From the IMG/VR virus record IMGVR_UViG_3300007735_000740, positions 1 through 44,680 of that record: a stretch of DNA of 44,680 bases. One strand, given 5' to 3'. Both the position numbers and the translations under genes were made by a program. Shown here piece after piece: positions 23,593 through 31,381 of the stretch (the stretch's first letter is position 1; every line of letters starts with the position of its first letter). Source of the DNA: a virus. The notes under the pieces are model-generated. The model made no database searches. It had not been told where the DNA came from and was given only the letters and a program-made list of their open reading frames with translations.

Positions 23593-23606
23593 TTATAAGA
23601 GATTAT

Positions 23607-23633
23607 AAAAAAAGCGGGATGTTGTTTCCCGCT
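23607..23633 (-). terminator. terminator after regA
   Basis: AGCGGGA (23633-23627) pairs with TCCCGCT (23619-23613), followed by seven Ts (23613-23607). Confidence 0.8.
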
Positions 23634-23638
23634 CCTTT

Positions 23639-24085
23639 TTATTCGGTTTCCTGGGTCTTACCCTTTTTACCAATATTATACTTTTGCTCAAGAATCCATT
23701 CACCTTTGTCTTTATATGCAAGAACTTTGATTTGGTTTAATGGAGCAATATCAAGAACAGATTCCTCTTTTACAATAGTAATAAGTCCCCAATCAGCAAG
23801 CAAACGAACAATACGATTGCGGCGTTGGACATCATTTACTGTAAGATTTGCATGTTTACCGTCAAGGGCAAACAATTCTTTAAAGTGAACAATGTAGTAC
23901 CTACCCTGCTTATGCAGAATATGGCAGGACTGATAGAGTTTCTTTTCCTTACGTGATGCAACTCCAATACGGGTTAAAGTCTCACGGACTTTTAGAAAGT
24001 CGTCAGGTTCATTAAGAATTACCTCTACCATTTGATCCTGAGACCAATGGACTACAGGTTCTACTGTTTGTTGGGCAGTAGTCAT
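23639..24085 (-). CDS. regA: RegA translational repressor
   Basis: RegA binds early mRNAs near start codons and blocks ribosomes. The core LKVRETLTRIGVASRKEKKLYQSCHILHKQGRYYIVHFKELFALDG is very close to T4 RegA, as is the DWGLI segment (WGLITIVKEES). It carries an N-terminal extension (MTTAQQTVEPVVHWSQ) and a longer basic C-terminus than the 122-residue T4 protein. Its start overlaps the gp62 stop (ATGA). It sits in the same order as in T4: 45-44-62-regA-43. Confidence 0.96.
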   Translation of the reverse strand: MTTAQQTVEPVVHWSQDQMVEVILNEPDDFLKVRETLTRIGVASRKEKKLYQSCHILHKQGRYYIVHFKELFALDGKHANLTVNDVQRRNRIVRLLADWGLITIVKEESVLDIAPLNQIKVLAYKDKGEWILEQKYNIGKKGKTQETE

Positions 24086-24459
24086 TTTTTTCCTCCAATT
24101 TCAAGTCTTTGTTTAATGAAAGCAATTTGTTCTTTTGATAAGATTTTCAGAGCTTGGGATGCTTTTTCATTACTATAACCATAGTATTGTTTAACACATT
24201 CTAAGTCTGTGACTTTATCCTTTCGGAGCCAGGGAGAAAATCTCTTCTTTTTCCTTAGACTATTTAGATAAAATGAATATTGCATATCTTTATCAAGTTG
24301 ATGGTATATATTCATTTCATTTGCATACATTAGGCAATCAATATGTCCTGATAGACAACGATTGATAATAAAGGGAGCATAATCTTTTTTTGTTGATGGA
24401 TCTTCCATCAAGTTTTCCTTGGTGAAGTTAATTGAGTTTAACCAGTCCTTCAATTCCAT
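24082..24459 (-). CDS. 62: clamp loader small subunit (T4 gp62-like)
   Basis: The start MELKDWLNSINFTKENL and the FIINRCLSGHIDCLMYANEMN segment are typical of T4-like gp62, which with four gp44 subunits loads the gp45 clamp. The ATG at 24459 lies within the 3' end of the methyltransferase gene; longer readings run deeper into it. Length (125) is smaller than T4 gp62 (187) but usual for cyanophages. It is separated from gp44 by two inserted genes. Confidence 0.9.
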   Translation of the reverse strand: MELKDWLNSINFTKENLMEDPSTKKDYAPFIINRCLSGHIDCLMYANEMNIYHQLDKDMQYSFYLNSLRKKKRFSPWLRKDKVTDLECVKQYYGYSNEKASQALKILSKEQIAFIKQRLEIGGKK

Positions 24460-25282
24460 AATTAAAAAGTAGTAGTTCTTTACGTTGTTTTTGCTCTCGC
24501 ATATAATCACCAACCGAACGCATTGTATAAGTCAAGTCAAACTCAACAGCAGTCCATTTTCCCCCAAGGAAACGATTTTTTATTAGTTGATCAGAATTAT
24601 AACTTACTAACATATCCATATTATTACTGTTGCAATCAGCAGCAAACTTATCGTGATCAAATCCTTTGTGCATTGATCCCTTACGCCCATAGAGATTATC
24701 CTTAATGTCATAAGGAGGATCGAGATACATAAAAGCACCTTTGTTTCCATCCATCAGATAATCGTAGGAATAGTTAGTTATACGCCACTTTTCAATAAGT
24801 TTAGAATATTCAGGCAGTTTCTCAATTCCACGCAAAGAAAAGTTACTATTAGATGCTTGCTGCGAGAAGGAAGAACTTTCGGTCAATCCAGAAAAAGAAC
24901 ACTTATTTACAATATAAAATGAAAAGGCACGACAAAAATCAGTCATATCTTTATCATTAATCTTTTCCTTAGAAAGTAAGAAAAGTTCCTTTGCTTTATC
25001 TGGAGTATTATAAGTGCTTTTAAGTTCTGTAAGAATGTTGGTAAGTTCAATACCAAACATCTGAAGTTGTTGCCAAAAGTTTACGAGAGGTTCATAAAGA
25101 TCATTTACCCAAACATCTAAGTTGGGATATTTTTTTGTAATATGAATAGCAACACTTCCTCCACCAATAAATGGTTCACGGAATTCATCATAGTTTCGTA
25201 GATCTGGAAAATATGGATCCATCTTAGCACAGGCACGAGACTTACCTCCCGGATAGCGCAACGGTGTCTTCAAAGATTTCAT
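24428..25282 (-). CDS. dam: DNA adenine methyltransferase (D12 class, Dam-like)
   Basis: This N6-adenine methyltransferase has LRYPGGKSR (about residues 8-16), the SAM motif FREPFIGGGSV (34-44) and the catalytic FMYLDPPYD (DPPY at 188-191), the order of the D12/Dam family. Dam, DpnII-type and EcoRV-type enzymes share this class, so GATC is likely but not certain. It overlaps the putative nuclease gene upstream (ATGA) and gp62 downstream. It would protect phage DNA from cognate cleavage. Confidence 0.93.
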   Translation of the reverse strand: MKSLKTPLRYPGGKSRACAKMDPYFPDLRNYDEFREPFIGGGSVAIHITKKYPNLDVWVNDLYEPLVNFWQQLQMFGIELTNILTELKSTYNTPDKAKELFLLSKEKINDKDMTDFCRAFSFYIVNKCSFSGLTESSSFSQQASNSNFSLRGIEKLPEYSKLIEKWRITNYSYDYLMDGNKGAFMYLDPPYDIKDNLYGRKGSMHKGFDHDKFAADCNSNNMDMLVSYNSDQLIKNRFLGGKWTAVEFDLTYTMRSVGDYMREQKQRKELLLFNYGIEGLVKLN

Positions 25283-25797
25283 ACCGATTCCTCAATCAAT
25301 TGATAAAGTTTAGCAGCAAAATCACCTTTATTTACTGGCGATACATTTTTTGCTAAAAAAGTAATATCACTATGGTTTACAGTAAATGAAACATTTGCAT
25401 CTTTAAGTTTTGCATTTTTAATACAATCGTCCCAAGAACAAATACCAACACTATAGTTTTTAGTATCCCAAAGAAGCATGTAGTCAAATGTTTTTTCAGG
25501 AAGACCTAAATTTTTTCCTTGAAAATTTTTTAATGTAATTTCTTTAGTGTATGGTACGGTTTTTTGAAACAATCCATCCTTACCTTTAGATTCATAATAA
25601 AGATTATCTACAATACCATAAAAGTCTCTCCCATCTTCTTTATCGCCAATATATTGCAGTTGACCACCACTATACTTTGCGATTCCAATTTCTTGAACTT
25701 CTGTTCTCAAAGGACGAGTTTGATTTCTTTTTAATCCATCTGTAGATTTGACAACTCCAAAAATAGAAGGAAAATCAAAAAGTTTTGGATTAATCAT
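25279..25797 (-). CDS. candidate PD-(D/E)XK restriction-type endonuclease
   Basis: The 172-residue protein is not firmly recognised. RDFYGIVDNLYYESKGKDG fits a PD-(D/E)XK hairpin: D58, ten residues, then E69-S-K71. The following ITLKN and YMLLWDTKNYSVGI strands suit a compact alpha/beta nuclease. Four-nt overlaps couple it tightly to gp44 upstream and to the methyltransferase downstream, the arrangement of a small type II restriction-modification pair. It could instead be a methyltransferase accessory or an unrelated clamp-loader partner. Confidence 0.55.
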   Translation of the reverse strand: MINPKLFDFPSIFGVVKSTDGLKRNQTRPLRTEVQEIGIAKYSGGQLQYIGDKEDGRDFYGIVDNLYYESKGKDGLFQKTVPYTKEITLKNFQGKNLGLPEKTFDYMLLWDTKNYSVGICSWDDCIKNAKLKDANVSFTVNHSDITFLAKNVSPVNKGDFAAKLYQLIEESV

Positions 25798-26738
25798 TTA
25801 AATTCACATTCACACATAATTTCAGTAAGAGCAGCAAGAAGATTCACCTCTTGATCCGCCACAAAGGCAATCTGATATTGGTATTTTGCAATAACAAGAA
25901 CAGCGGCAGGAATAGAACCAGGAACGAGAGCATCGTAAAGTGTGTCATAAACCCTGCGAAGAATAACGGAAGAGTCATTATCCAGATTAGAAACAACCCA
26001 TTTACGAACCTCCGTGAAGTTCTTCTCTTTGAGATATTTAATGAGATCATTTACAGAGATGTCTGAGAAAGATGCAAGAATTGCTGCGTCGATTTTTCCT
26101 CCTGTAGAATAACGTTGGCATTCGTTGAGGACGCGACGAAAATCTGGAAAATGCTTGGATACCAGTTCTGCAAGGACTTTTTGATCATACTCGATGCTTT
26201 CCTCATCCAAGATGTTTTGTAGACGCTTGAAGAAGGATCCTGCCAACTGCGCTTTCTGTTTTCCTTTGATTGTGAAATCAATGACTGCACATCGGGAATG
26301 AAGAGGTTCGATGATCTTGTTCTTGTAGTTGCAGGTGAAGATGAAGCGACAGTTGTTATAAAATGCCTCAATATTCGCCCGTAGTAGGAGTTGAACATCT
26401 GCGGTTGTGTTATCACTCTCATCCACAATAATGACTTTATGCCTACCATTTCCTTGAAGTGATACGGTCGAAGCAAAGTTCTTTGCTTGGTTTCTGACAG
26501 TATCCAAGAAACGCCCTTCGTCGGATCCATTAATGACATAATAATCTGCTCCTAACTGTTCACATAATGCTTTGGCAATCGTAGTTTTTCCAATACCAGG
26601 AGGACCCGAAAGAAGAAGATTGGGAATTTCACCTTTTTTGATAAAATCCAAAAAAGTTTTTTTAGTATCCTCTGGGAGGATACAATCTTCTACTGTTTTT
26701 GGTCTCCACTTTTCCACCCACAAAAAATTGTCACTCAT
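25794..26738 (-). CDS. 44: clamp loader ATPase subunit (T4 gp44-like)
   Basis: This AAA+ ATPase opens and loads the gp45 clamp. WVEKWRPKTVEDCILP is the family's N-terminal signature; Walker A is SGPPGIGKTT, Walker B VIIVDESDN, and the arginine-finger region FYNNCRFIFTCN...LHSRCAVIDF contains the SRC motif. Length (314) matches T4 gp44 (319). The ATG at 26738 overlaps the HNH gene stop (ATGA), and its GGAG Shine-Dalgarno lies in that gene's last codons. Confidence 0.96.
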   Translation of the reverse strand: MSDNFLWVEKWRPKTVEDCILPEDTKKTFLDFIKKGEIPNLLLSGPPGIGKTTIAKALCEQLGADYYVINGSDEGRFLDTVRNQAKNFASTVSLQGNGRHKVIIVDESDNTTADVQLLLRANIEAFYNNCRFIFTCNYKNKIIEPLHSRCAVIDFTIKGKQKAQLAGSFFKRLQNILDEESIEYDQKVLAELVSKHFPDFRRVLNECQRYSTGGKIDAAILASFSDISVNDLIKYLKEKNFTEVRKWVVSNLDNDSSVILRRVYDTLYDALVPGSIPAAVLVIAKYQYQIAFVADQEVNLLAALTEIMCECEFK

Positions 26739-27187
26739 CAATAAACTCCATTCAATACATTCCAAATACTTCGTTGATTTTTACCCATAATATCAGCAAT
26801 CTTTCTTTGAGACAATCCCTGTTCCGAAAGATTTATAATTTCTTGTTTTACTTCAACTTCCATTTGAGGTCTTCCTTTTTTAGGTTCTGATCTCCCCAAA
26901 TGAGATCTTCTTGTGTTTTCCGAACGAGGCAACCACCTTAGGTTTTCTATTTTGTTGTTAGTTTTATTCTCATCAATATGATCTATACACCAATCTTTAC
27001 CTTTTGGTCTTGGTTCGCCCCAACATTCTACCACAAGTTGGTGTAGTCGTTTTTCACGAACTACAACATATCCATCTCGTTTATCAACTCTTCCAATAGG
27101 TTTAACATTTAGAATTTTACCACAAGCACTAACATAAATGTCAGGATAAGTTTTTGATTGTTTGTAGATAATTCCGTCGAGTTCCAT
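26738..27187 (-). CDS. HNH homing endonuclease with C-terminal helix-turn-helix
   Basis: The N-terminal NUMOD4-like module (YPDIYVSACGKILNVKP) is followed by a classic HNH motif, CIDHIDENKTNNKIENLRWL, then NTRR. The C-terminal segment EQGLSQRKIADIMGKNQRSI is a DNA-binding helix-turn-helix. This is the I-HmuI-like architecture of phage free-standing homing nucleases. The stop overlaps the gp44 ATG, so the mobile gene is translationally coupled to an essential one. A TATAAATA box lies 22 nt upstream. Confidence 0.92.
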   Translation of the reverse strand: MELDGIIYKQSKTYPDIYVSACGKILNVKPIGRVDKRDGYVVVREKRLHQLVVECWGEPRPKGKDWCIDHIDENKTNNKIENLRWLPRSENTRRSHLGRSEPKKGRPQMEVEVKQEIINLSEQGLSQRKIADIMGKNQRSIWNVLNGVY

Positions 27188-27208
27188 TATAAAAGTTGTA
27201 ACTAATAT

Positions 27209-27216
27209 TATTTATA
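27209..27216 (-). promoter_or_regulatory. late promoter TATAAATA (HNH gene)
   Basis: Exact consensus, 22 nt before the ATG at 27187, directly following the hairpin at 27216-27244. Confidence 0.65.
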
Positions 27217-27244
27217 ACCAAACGACATTTCGTGTAGTTTGGTT
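27216..27244 (-). terminator. hairpin after the 62-aa gene, possible terminator
   Basis: AACCAAAC (27244-27237) and GTTTGGTT (27223-27216) form an 8-bp stem over a 13-nt loop. The downstream run is AT-rich rather than pure T, so termination efficiency is uncertain. Confidence 0.5.
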
Positions 27245-27246
27245 AT

Positions 27247-27435
27247 TCATACTTCTTCCAAATAATACTTCATATGCTTGAACTTTTTATCCTTATCACG
27301 GATTGTTTTTCCACGAAATCTAAAAAGTTTTTGTTTGCCTTCGTCAGACACAATCCACAATACAGGTCCTTGTAATGTGTTTTGGAACATAGATTTTGAT
27401 TTTTCTGGAGCAGTAAAAGTTGTTAGTGTTTTCAT
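27247..27435 (-). CDS. small hypothetical protein (62 aa)
   Basis: The product is strand-rich and basic, with LQGPVLWIVSDEGKQKLFRFRGKTI and a KKFKHMKYYLEEV tail. No family known. It lies between two HNH genes and may have been carried along with them or be a displaced replication-cluster gene. Confidence 0.65.
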   Translation of the reverse strand: MKTLTTFTAPEKSKSMFQNTLQGPVLWIVSDEGKQKLFRFRGKTIRDKDKKFKHMKYYLEEV

Positions 27436-27457
27436 AGTTTTTTATATTCAATAAGAT

Positions 27458-27970
27458 TTATATTACCCAAGATGGTCTCCTTTCTGGCATACGAAGATAA
27501 TTAGATGCAACCCAAGGTTTGGATGCGATATACATCTTGTAAGCAGTAAAAGTGTCAATGCTGTCGTCAAGTTTATACTCATCAGGCATCGCCCTTGCAA
27601 AAGGTGTTACTTCTGTAATTTTACCTCTGGGAAAAAGATAATAAGCATCTACAAGTGTTTTGTAACAAGAATGAACTTTACCGTAGCGAAGAGTATATTC
27701 ATCACACAGATTCATTCCGTGTTTAATTAACCAATAGGCATTATGAATAGATTCTGCTGCCCATTTGGTGCAAGGATGATTTCTAAATGCACCTTTCTCA
27801 GTCGCATAAGGAGTGTTATCTGCCTTTAGAAGAGGTCCATAGTTATGATACCACTTGGAGGCAACTAACGACAATAGTTGGCAGCATTCAAGAGGCATCT
27901 TCACTATATGTTTGTCCGGAAGTACAATTGCACTTTCCGCAGGAAATTTATTTGTTACAAAAACATTCAT
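27458..27970 (-). CDS. conserved phage protein, possibly pyrimidine-dimer glycosylase-like
   Basis: The ATG at 27970 (MNVFVTNKFP) is chosen over a TTG four codons earlier. The 170-residue protein has LPDKHIVKMPLECCQLL, NHPCTKWAAES, YWLIKHGMNLCDEYTLRYGK and a final P-x-W. This DKHxxKMxLExxQ pattern recurs in a widespread phage family that I associate with distant similarity to pyrimidine-dimer DNA glycosylases; that link is from memory and unverified. A DNA-repair role would fit a sunlit host. Confidence 0.75.
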   Translation of the reverse strand: MNVFVTNKFPAESAIVLPDKHIVKMPLECCQLLSLVASKWYHNYGPLLKADNTPYATEKGAFRNHPCTKWAAESIHNAYWLIKHGMNLCDEYTLRYGKVHSCYKTLVDAYYLFPRGKITEVTPFARAMPDEYKLDDSIDTFTAYKMYIASKPWVASNYLRMPERRPSWVI

Positions 27971-28532
27971 AATAATTAGCAAGTTTCCTTAACTCATCAA
28001 TTGTAGCATCTTTTTTCAAGATATTTGCTCTTCTGCTGACGATAATGATATTGTCCTTAACATATCCTTTTGTATTGTCAATTCTGTCAATACTTGGAGA
28101 ATACATCCAAGTTTCTCTATCCTCTCTTTTTAGAGGAAATCCAAATACAGGACAAGTATCTGGAATATCAATATCTTCTTTGGTAAGAGTAAATTCTATG
28201 TTTGATTTTTTTGCTCTTTGTTTTGCATTATCGTAAAGAATTTTTTTTGCATCAAATTTCCAATCTCTATCTCTTTTATTTTTTTCATTTAATTTAGCAG
28301 AACATTTTTTACAAATATTTTTTGTATCTGAATTGATATTCCATTTTTCAATTAAACTAAATTTATTGAGATTTAAAGATTGATTGCATTCTTTACAAAT
28401 CTTGTATCTGTTTGGATTTTCTTCTCTGTGCTTCATACCAAATTCTCTTGCATTATATACATTCATACATTTGCAAGAGCAAAACTTTTTTTGTCTTTTA
28501 CCAAGAGTAGAATTACATTCCAAACAATACAT
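27948..28532 (-). CDS. HNH endonuclease with N-terminal zinc fingers
   Basis: Three Cys-pair zinc knuckles (CLECNST, CSCKC, CKECNQ/CKKCSAK) precede an HNH-type domain. Its core SPSIDRIDNTKGYVKDNIIIVSRRAN is typical of a phage HNH subgroup in which DRID replaces the first His region. Lys-rich linkers suggest DNA binding. A TATAAATA box lies 25 nt upstream. Its end overlaps the start of the next gene by 23 nt. Confidence 0.85.
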   Translation of the reverse strand: MYCLECNSTLGKRQKKFCSCKCMNVYNAREFGMKHREENPNRYKICKECNQSLNLNKFSLIEKWNINSDTKNICKKCSAKLNEKNKRDRDWKFDAKKILYDNAKQRAKKSNIEFTLTKEDIDIPDTCPVFGFPLKREDRETWMYSPSIDRIDNTKGYVKDNIIIVSRRANILKKDATIDELRKLANYYECFCNK

Positions 28533-28556
28533 CTGCTTACATTCTAACTACATAAC

Positions 28557-28564
28557 TATTTATA
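28557..28564 (-). promoter_or_regulatory. late promoter TATAAATA (HNH gene)
   Basis: Exact consensus preceded by a T-run, 25 nt before the ATG at 28532. Confidence 0.65.
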
Positions 28565-28585
28565 AAAAAGAATACTTACAGATGT

Positions 28586-29251
28586 TCATCCGAATGTTGA
28601 ATCAGGTTCCAGAGCAATATAATACTGCACATCAAAGGCAGTATTCTTGAATCGTGACAAAAGTTTAGAAGAAATTACAACCTCATAAGAACCAGGAATG
28701 ATTTTAATATTTTCTACCTTGAAGTTAAAAGTGAATACCTCATCAGTCTCACCAACAACAACAGAAAAATCGTTAGAGGTATCATTCTTCTTATCACGAA
28801 CCACAAGACGAATTACACCTGCTTCACCAACCACAGACAAATCTGGAAGTTGATAAACTGCTGCTGCTTTTAGAAGTTTATCAAGTTCTTTAGTATCGAG
28901 AATAAAACAAACATCTTCAGAAGGAAGAGAAATGGATTTATCAGGAGGAGTAACAATTACATTTGGATCTGCAAAGAAATACTTGGAACGAGACTTGTTT
29001 TCTTTGATTACCACATAATTATCATTTGCAAAATCAAGTTCTGCATTTTGATGAAGAGCAAGTCCATTCAGAAACTGGTTCAAATCATAGATACCAAAGT
29101 CTTTAGGAAGTTCTTCTTCAATTGTTGCTTCAGCAAGAATGTTCTTCATCACAGAAATGGTGCGAAGTGAATTACCTTCTTTAAACAGAATAGACTGGTT
29201 AATGGAAGAAAAGTTCTTGAGAAGCGTAAGAGTTTTGTCAGAGAGTTTCAT
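28586..29251 (-). CDS. 45: sliding clamp (T4 gp45-like)
   Basis: The trimeric processivity clamp for gp43, also the activator of late transcription with gp55. The start MKLSDKTLTLLKNFSSINQSILFKEG and the repeated beta-alpha-beta pattern (YDLNQFLNGLAL, FILDTKELDKLLKAA, IIPGSYEVVIS) match T4 gp45 (228 residues; 221 here). Five nt separate it from the gene upstream. In T4, gp45 couples replication to the late promoters seen throughout this window. Confidence 0.95.
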   Translation of the reverse strand: MKLSDKTLTLLKNFSSINQSILFKEGNSLRTISVMKNILAEATIEEELPKDFGIYDLNQFLNGLALHQNAELDFANDNYVVIKENKSRSKYFFADPNVIVTPPDKSISLPSEDVCFILDTKELDKLLKAAAVYQLPDLSVVGEAGVIRLVVRDKKNDTSNDFSVVVGETDEVFTFNFKVENIKIIPGSYEVVISSKLLSRFKNTAFDVQYYIALEPDSTFG

Positions 29252-29256
29252 AATAA

Positions 29257-29928
29257 TCAGCGAGTGAATTCAGTAAGTCCGTTGTCTTTGCGAGAATAAT
29301 GCCCATCAAAGTGAAGCAGTAGCATAGCATAGTGAATGACTTTCATCAAATCACGTTTGTTACGTCCATCCTTATCACCATAACGAGAACCATATTTCAA
29401 GATATTTGCTTGACAAAAACCTACGGCAAGTTCTTTTGCTGCCATCAGGTCAATTGTTTGAATATCATTGTAGTCTTGATTATGACCACAATAGTGACTA
29501 CCATAAGTGCTGGTCACATAGTCCTGAATATCTTTCAGGATTTTATCTTCATTGTATTTCCAAAGATGATTAGTAGATTGAGTCACAGGTTGGGATTCAG
29601 ATTTGAGAGTAAAGGTGTTAGAATTAAAATTAAAAGATTGTGATTGGGGAAGATTTTTTTTAAATTCCATTGCAGGAACTGGATTTCCAAAATTAATTGT
29701 ATCTAAAGCAGCATAAGGATTACCAGTCAAACTGTATCCATCATCAATCCAATAATCATTGATGCGAATATGATCTTCGCCCATGCCACCAGAAATACCA
29801 GATCCAACATAAGCAATCTTATCATTCCCAGATAAAGAAAAATTAACAGGAACGGTATCGCCACCAACTACTCCAGCAGAATTATTGGGAATTGTGTTTT
29901 CATAAGTGCTTTCAAAGTTTTCGGACAT
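29257..29928 (-). CDS. DUF3310-like C-terminal domain protein
   Basis: Residues 1-150 are low-complexity, rich in Asn/Ser/Gly. The C-terminal part, LMAAKELAVGFCQANILKYGSRYGDKDGR...DLMKVIHYAMLLLHF, resembles DUF3310, a short phage domain often linked to nucleotide kinases, with the N-x-x-K-Y pattern. Cyanophages frequently carry it beside gp45. Function unknown. Confidence 0.7.
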   Translation of the reverse strand: MSENFESTYENTIPNNSAGVVGGDTVPVNFSLSGNDKIAYVGSGISGGMGEDHIRINDYWIDDGYSLTGNPYAALDTINFGNPVPAMEFKKNLPQSQSFNFNSNTFTLKSESQPVTQSTNHLWKYNEDKILKDIQDYVTSTYGSHYCGHNQDYNDIQTIDLMAAKELAVGFCQANILKYGSRYGDKDGRNKRDLMKVIHYAMLLLHFDGHYSRKDNGLTEFTR

Positions 29929-29948
29929 TTTAAATTACAATAAAGAAC

Positions 29949-29975
29949 AAAAGGGGAGGCACTTTTTACCTCCCC
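29949..29975 (-). terminator. terminator after the CobS-like gene
   Basis: GGGGAGG (29975-29969) pairs with CCTCCCC (29959-29953), followed by TTTT (29952-29949). The stem is strong and the U-run short. Confidence 0.65.
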
Positions 29976-29983
29976 CAATTATA

Positions 29984-31084
29984 TCAAAAAGGAGCAGGTT
30001 CGTCAACAGGAAGTTCAAAATTTACATCAATTTTGTCGTAGAGTTCCAAGAATGCCTGTTTAGTTTCGTCATCAAAACGATTGATACATACTTGGATTGC
30101 CTTTGCTTTATCGTTAAAGATAGAATATGCACGGATGACGTGAACCAGACGACGAGTGCTGATGATTTCCTCAATACCACCGTCATAGAAAGTTTTCCTA
30201 ATAATATCAGACCAATTTACCAACTGCTTACAGAAATCACGGTCTTCCACACCCAGGTCCAGAGCGATACCTTCCAGAATCTTCTGCTCGGTAGCAGGAG
30301 CAGGATAGGACTGCTCAAAGGTTACTGGGAATCGCTCAAGGAAGGCTTCGTTGAGCACGTTAGTTCCAATAAAGCGTCCATCCTCAGAACCTTTACCTTT
30401 AGTGTTTGCAGTAGCAATTACATTAAATCCAGGAACAGGTTTGACAAACTTACCAATTTTCTTCAGGAAGACACCTTTACCTTCCAGAACAGATTGAAGA
30501 CACAGAATCTTATTAGAAGCAAGGTCAATCTCATCCAGCAGCAGCACAGCACCACGCTCAAGTGCTTCAATCACAGGACCGTTATGCCATGCAGTTTCGC
30601 CATTCACAAGACGGAAACCGCCAATCAAATCATCCTCATCAGTTTCAATAGTAATATTGACACGAATCAGTTCACGCTTAAGTTGAGCACACGCTTGCTC
30701 CACACTGAACGTTTTACCATTACCCGAAAGACCCGTAATGAACGCAGGATAAAATAAACGGGACTGAATAATTTTTTTAATGTCGTTAAAATTACCAAAC
30801 TTGACGAAGGTATCATCTTTATCAGGAATAAGATTTTGATGGTGATCGGGAAGAACTGCCACAGAATTATAGTTACGTTCGATTTCTTCAACTTTTTCTA
30901 CAGTCACTTCAAAATTCCATTTACCACGTTGAACTTTGAATTGATCAAGTTTATTTGTTACAGTTTGATAATTAGTATCATTCAAAGCACACCATGCTTT
31001 GATTTCAGCAGAGGTAACGTCATTACCATAAATTGCTTTAAGAGAAGAGACGATGTAATCAGTACTCATTTTGGTGAGGGACAT
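29984..31084 (-). CDS. cobS: MoxR/CobS-like AAA+ ATPase
   Basis: The 366-residue AAA+ protein has Walker A TGLSGNGKTFSVE, ETDEDDLIGGFRL, Walker B GAVLLLDEIDLAS, sensor 1 FNVIATANTKGKG and an arginine region (EAFLERFPV). This is the CobS/MoxR/CbbQ class. Cyanophage copies are usually called cobS (cobaltochelatase subunit), but MoxR ATPases generally pair with von Willebrand A proteins as metal-insertion or remodelling machines, and such a partner lies just upstream. The N-terminal 100 residues look phage-specific. The alternative start at 31069 cannot be excluded. Confidence 0.9.
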   Translation of the reverse strand: MSLTKMSTDYIVSSLKAIYGNDVTSAEIKAWCALNDTNYQTVTNKLDQFKVQRGKWNFEVTVEKVEEIERNYNSVAVLPDHHQNLIPDKDDTFVKFGNFNDIKKIIQSRLFYPAFITGLSGNGKTFSVEQACAQLKRELIRVNITIETDEDDLIGGFRLVNGETAWHNGPVIEALERGAVLLLDEIDLASNKILCLQSVLEGKGVFLKKIGKFVKPVPGFNVIATANTKGKGSEDGRFIGTNVLNEAFLERFPVTFEQSYPAPATEQKILEGIALDLGVEDRDFCKQLVNWSDIIRKTFYDGGIEEIISTRRLVHVIRAYSIFNDKAKAIQVCINRFDDETKQAFLELYDKIDVNFELPVDEPAPF

Positions 31085-31155
31085 TAAGTGGTTTGTTTCA
31101 ACTGAAGTTATTATAAAGGAAAAAGAGGGATGAAAATCACCTCATGTGCCAGTTT

Positions 31156-31365
31156 TTAATCTGGTTCTAAGGGAATATTATTGTGTTTTTTTGAACAGGC
31201 ATCTCTTGCCCAAGCACGACTTAAACTATTTACATAAGAACAAGGTTTTTTATATTCCCCACAATAAGGACACTTAGCATCTGGAGGATCTGCAATGTAT
31301 CCATCAGGTGTGTACATCCTCTTTTTCTTTTGATTCTTTGCCTGTTTATGTTTCCTATGGTTCAT
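31156..31365 (-). CDS. small zinc-finger-like protein (69 aa)
   Basis: It has a basic start (MNHRKHKQAKNQKKKRMY), then CPYCGEYKKPC and a later Cys (RDACSKKHN) that could form a small zinc site. It lies between the CobT-like and CobS-like genes. No family known. A weak AATAAATA box lies only 9 nt upstream. Confidence 0.55.
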   Translation of the reverse strand: MNHRKHKQAKNQKKKRMYTPDGYIADPPDAKCPYCGEYKKPCSYVNSLSRAWARDACSKKHNNIPLEPD

Positions 31366-31373
31366 TTTTTGAG

Positions 31374-31381
31374 TATTTATT
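31374..31381 (-). promoter_or_regulatory. late-promoter-like AATAAATA (weak)
   Basis: Fits NATAAATA but is only 9 nt from the ATG at 31365, which would leave almost no leader. Confidence 0.25.

Noticed and set aside
29906-30757. 283-aa plus-strand ORF
   Set aside because: Long but fully antisense to the MoxR/CobS-like ATPase, whose motifs are unmistakable; no promoter or Shine-Dalgarno.
31110-31130. TATAAT upstream of the CobS-like gene
   Set aside because: No acceptable -35 at 16-18 bp and no TGn extension, so not listed as a promoter.
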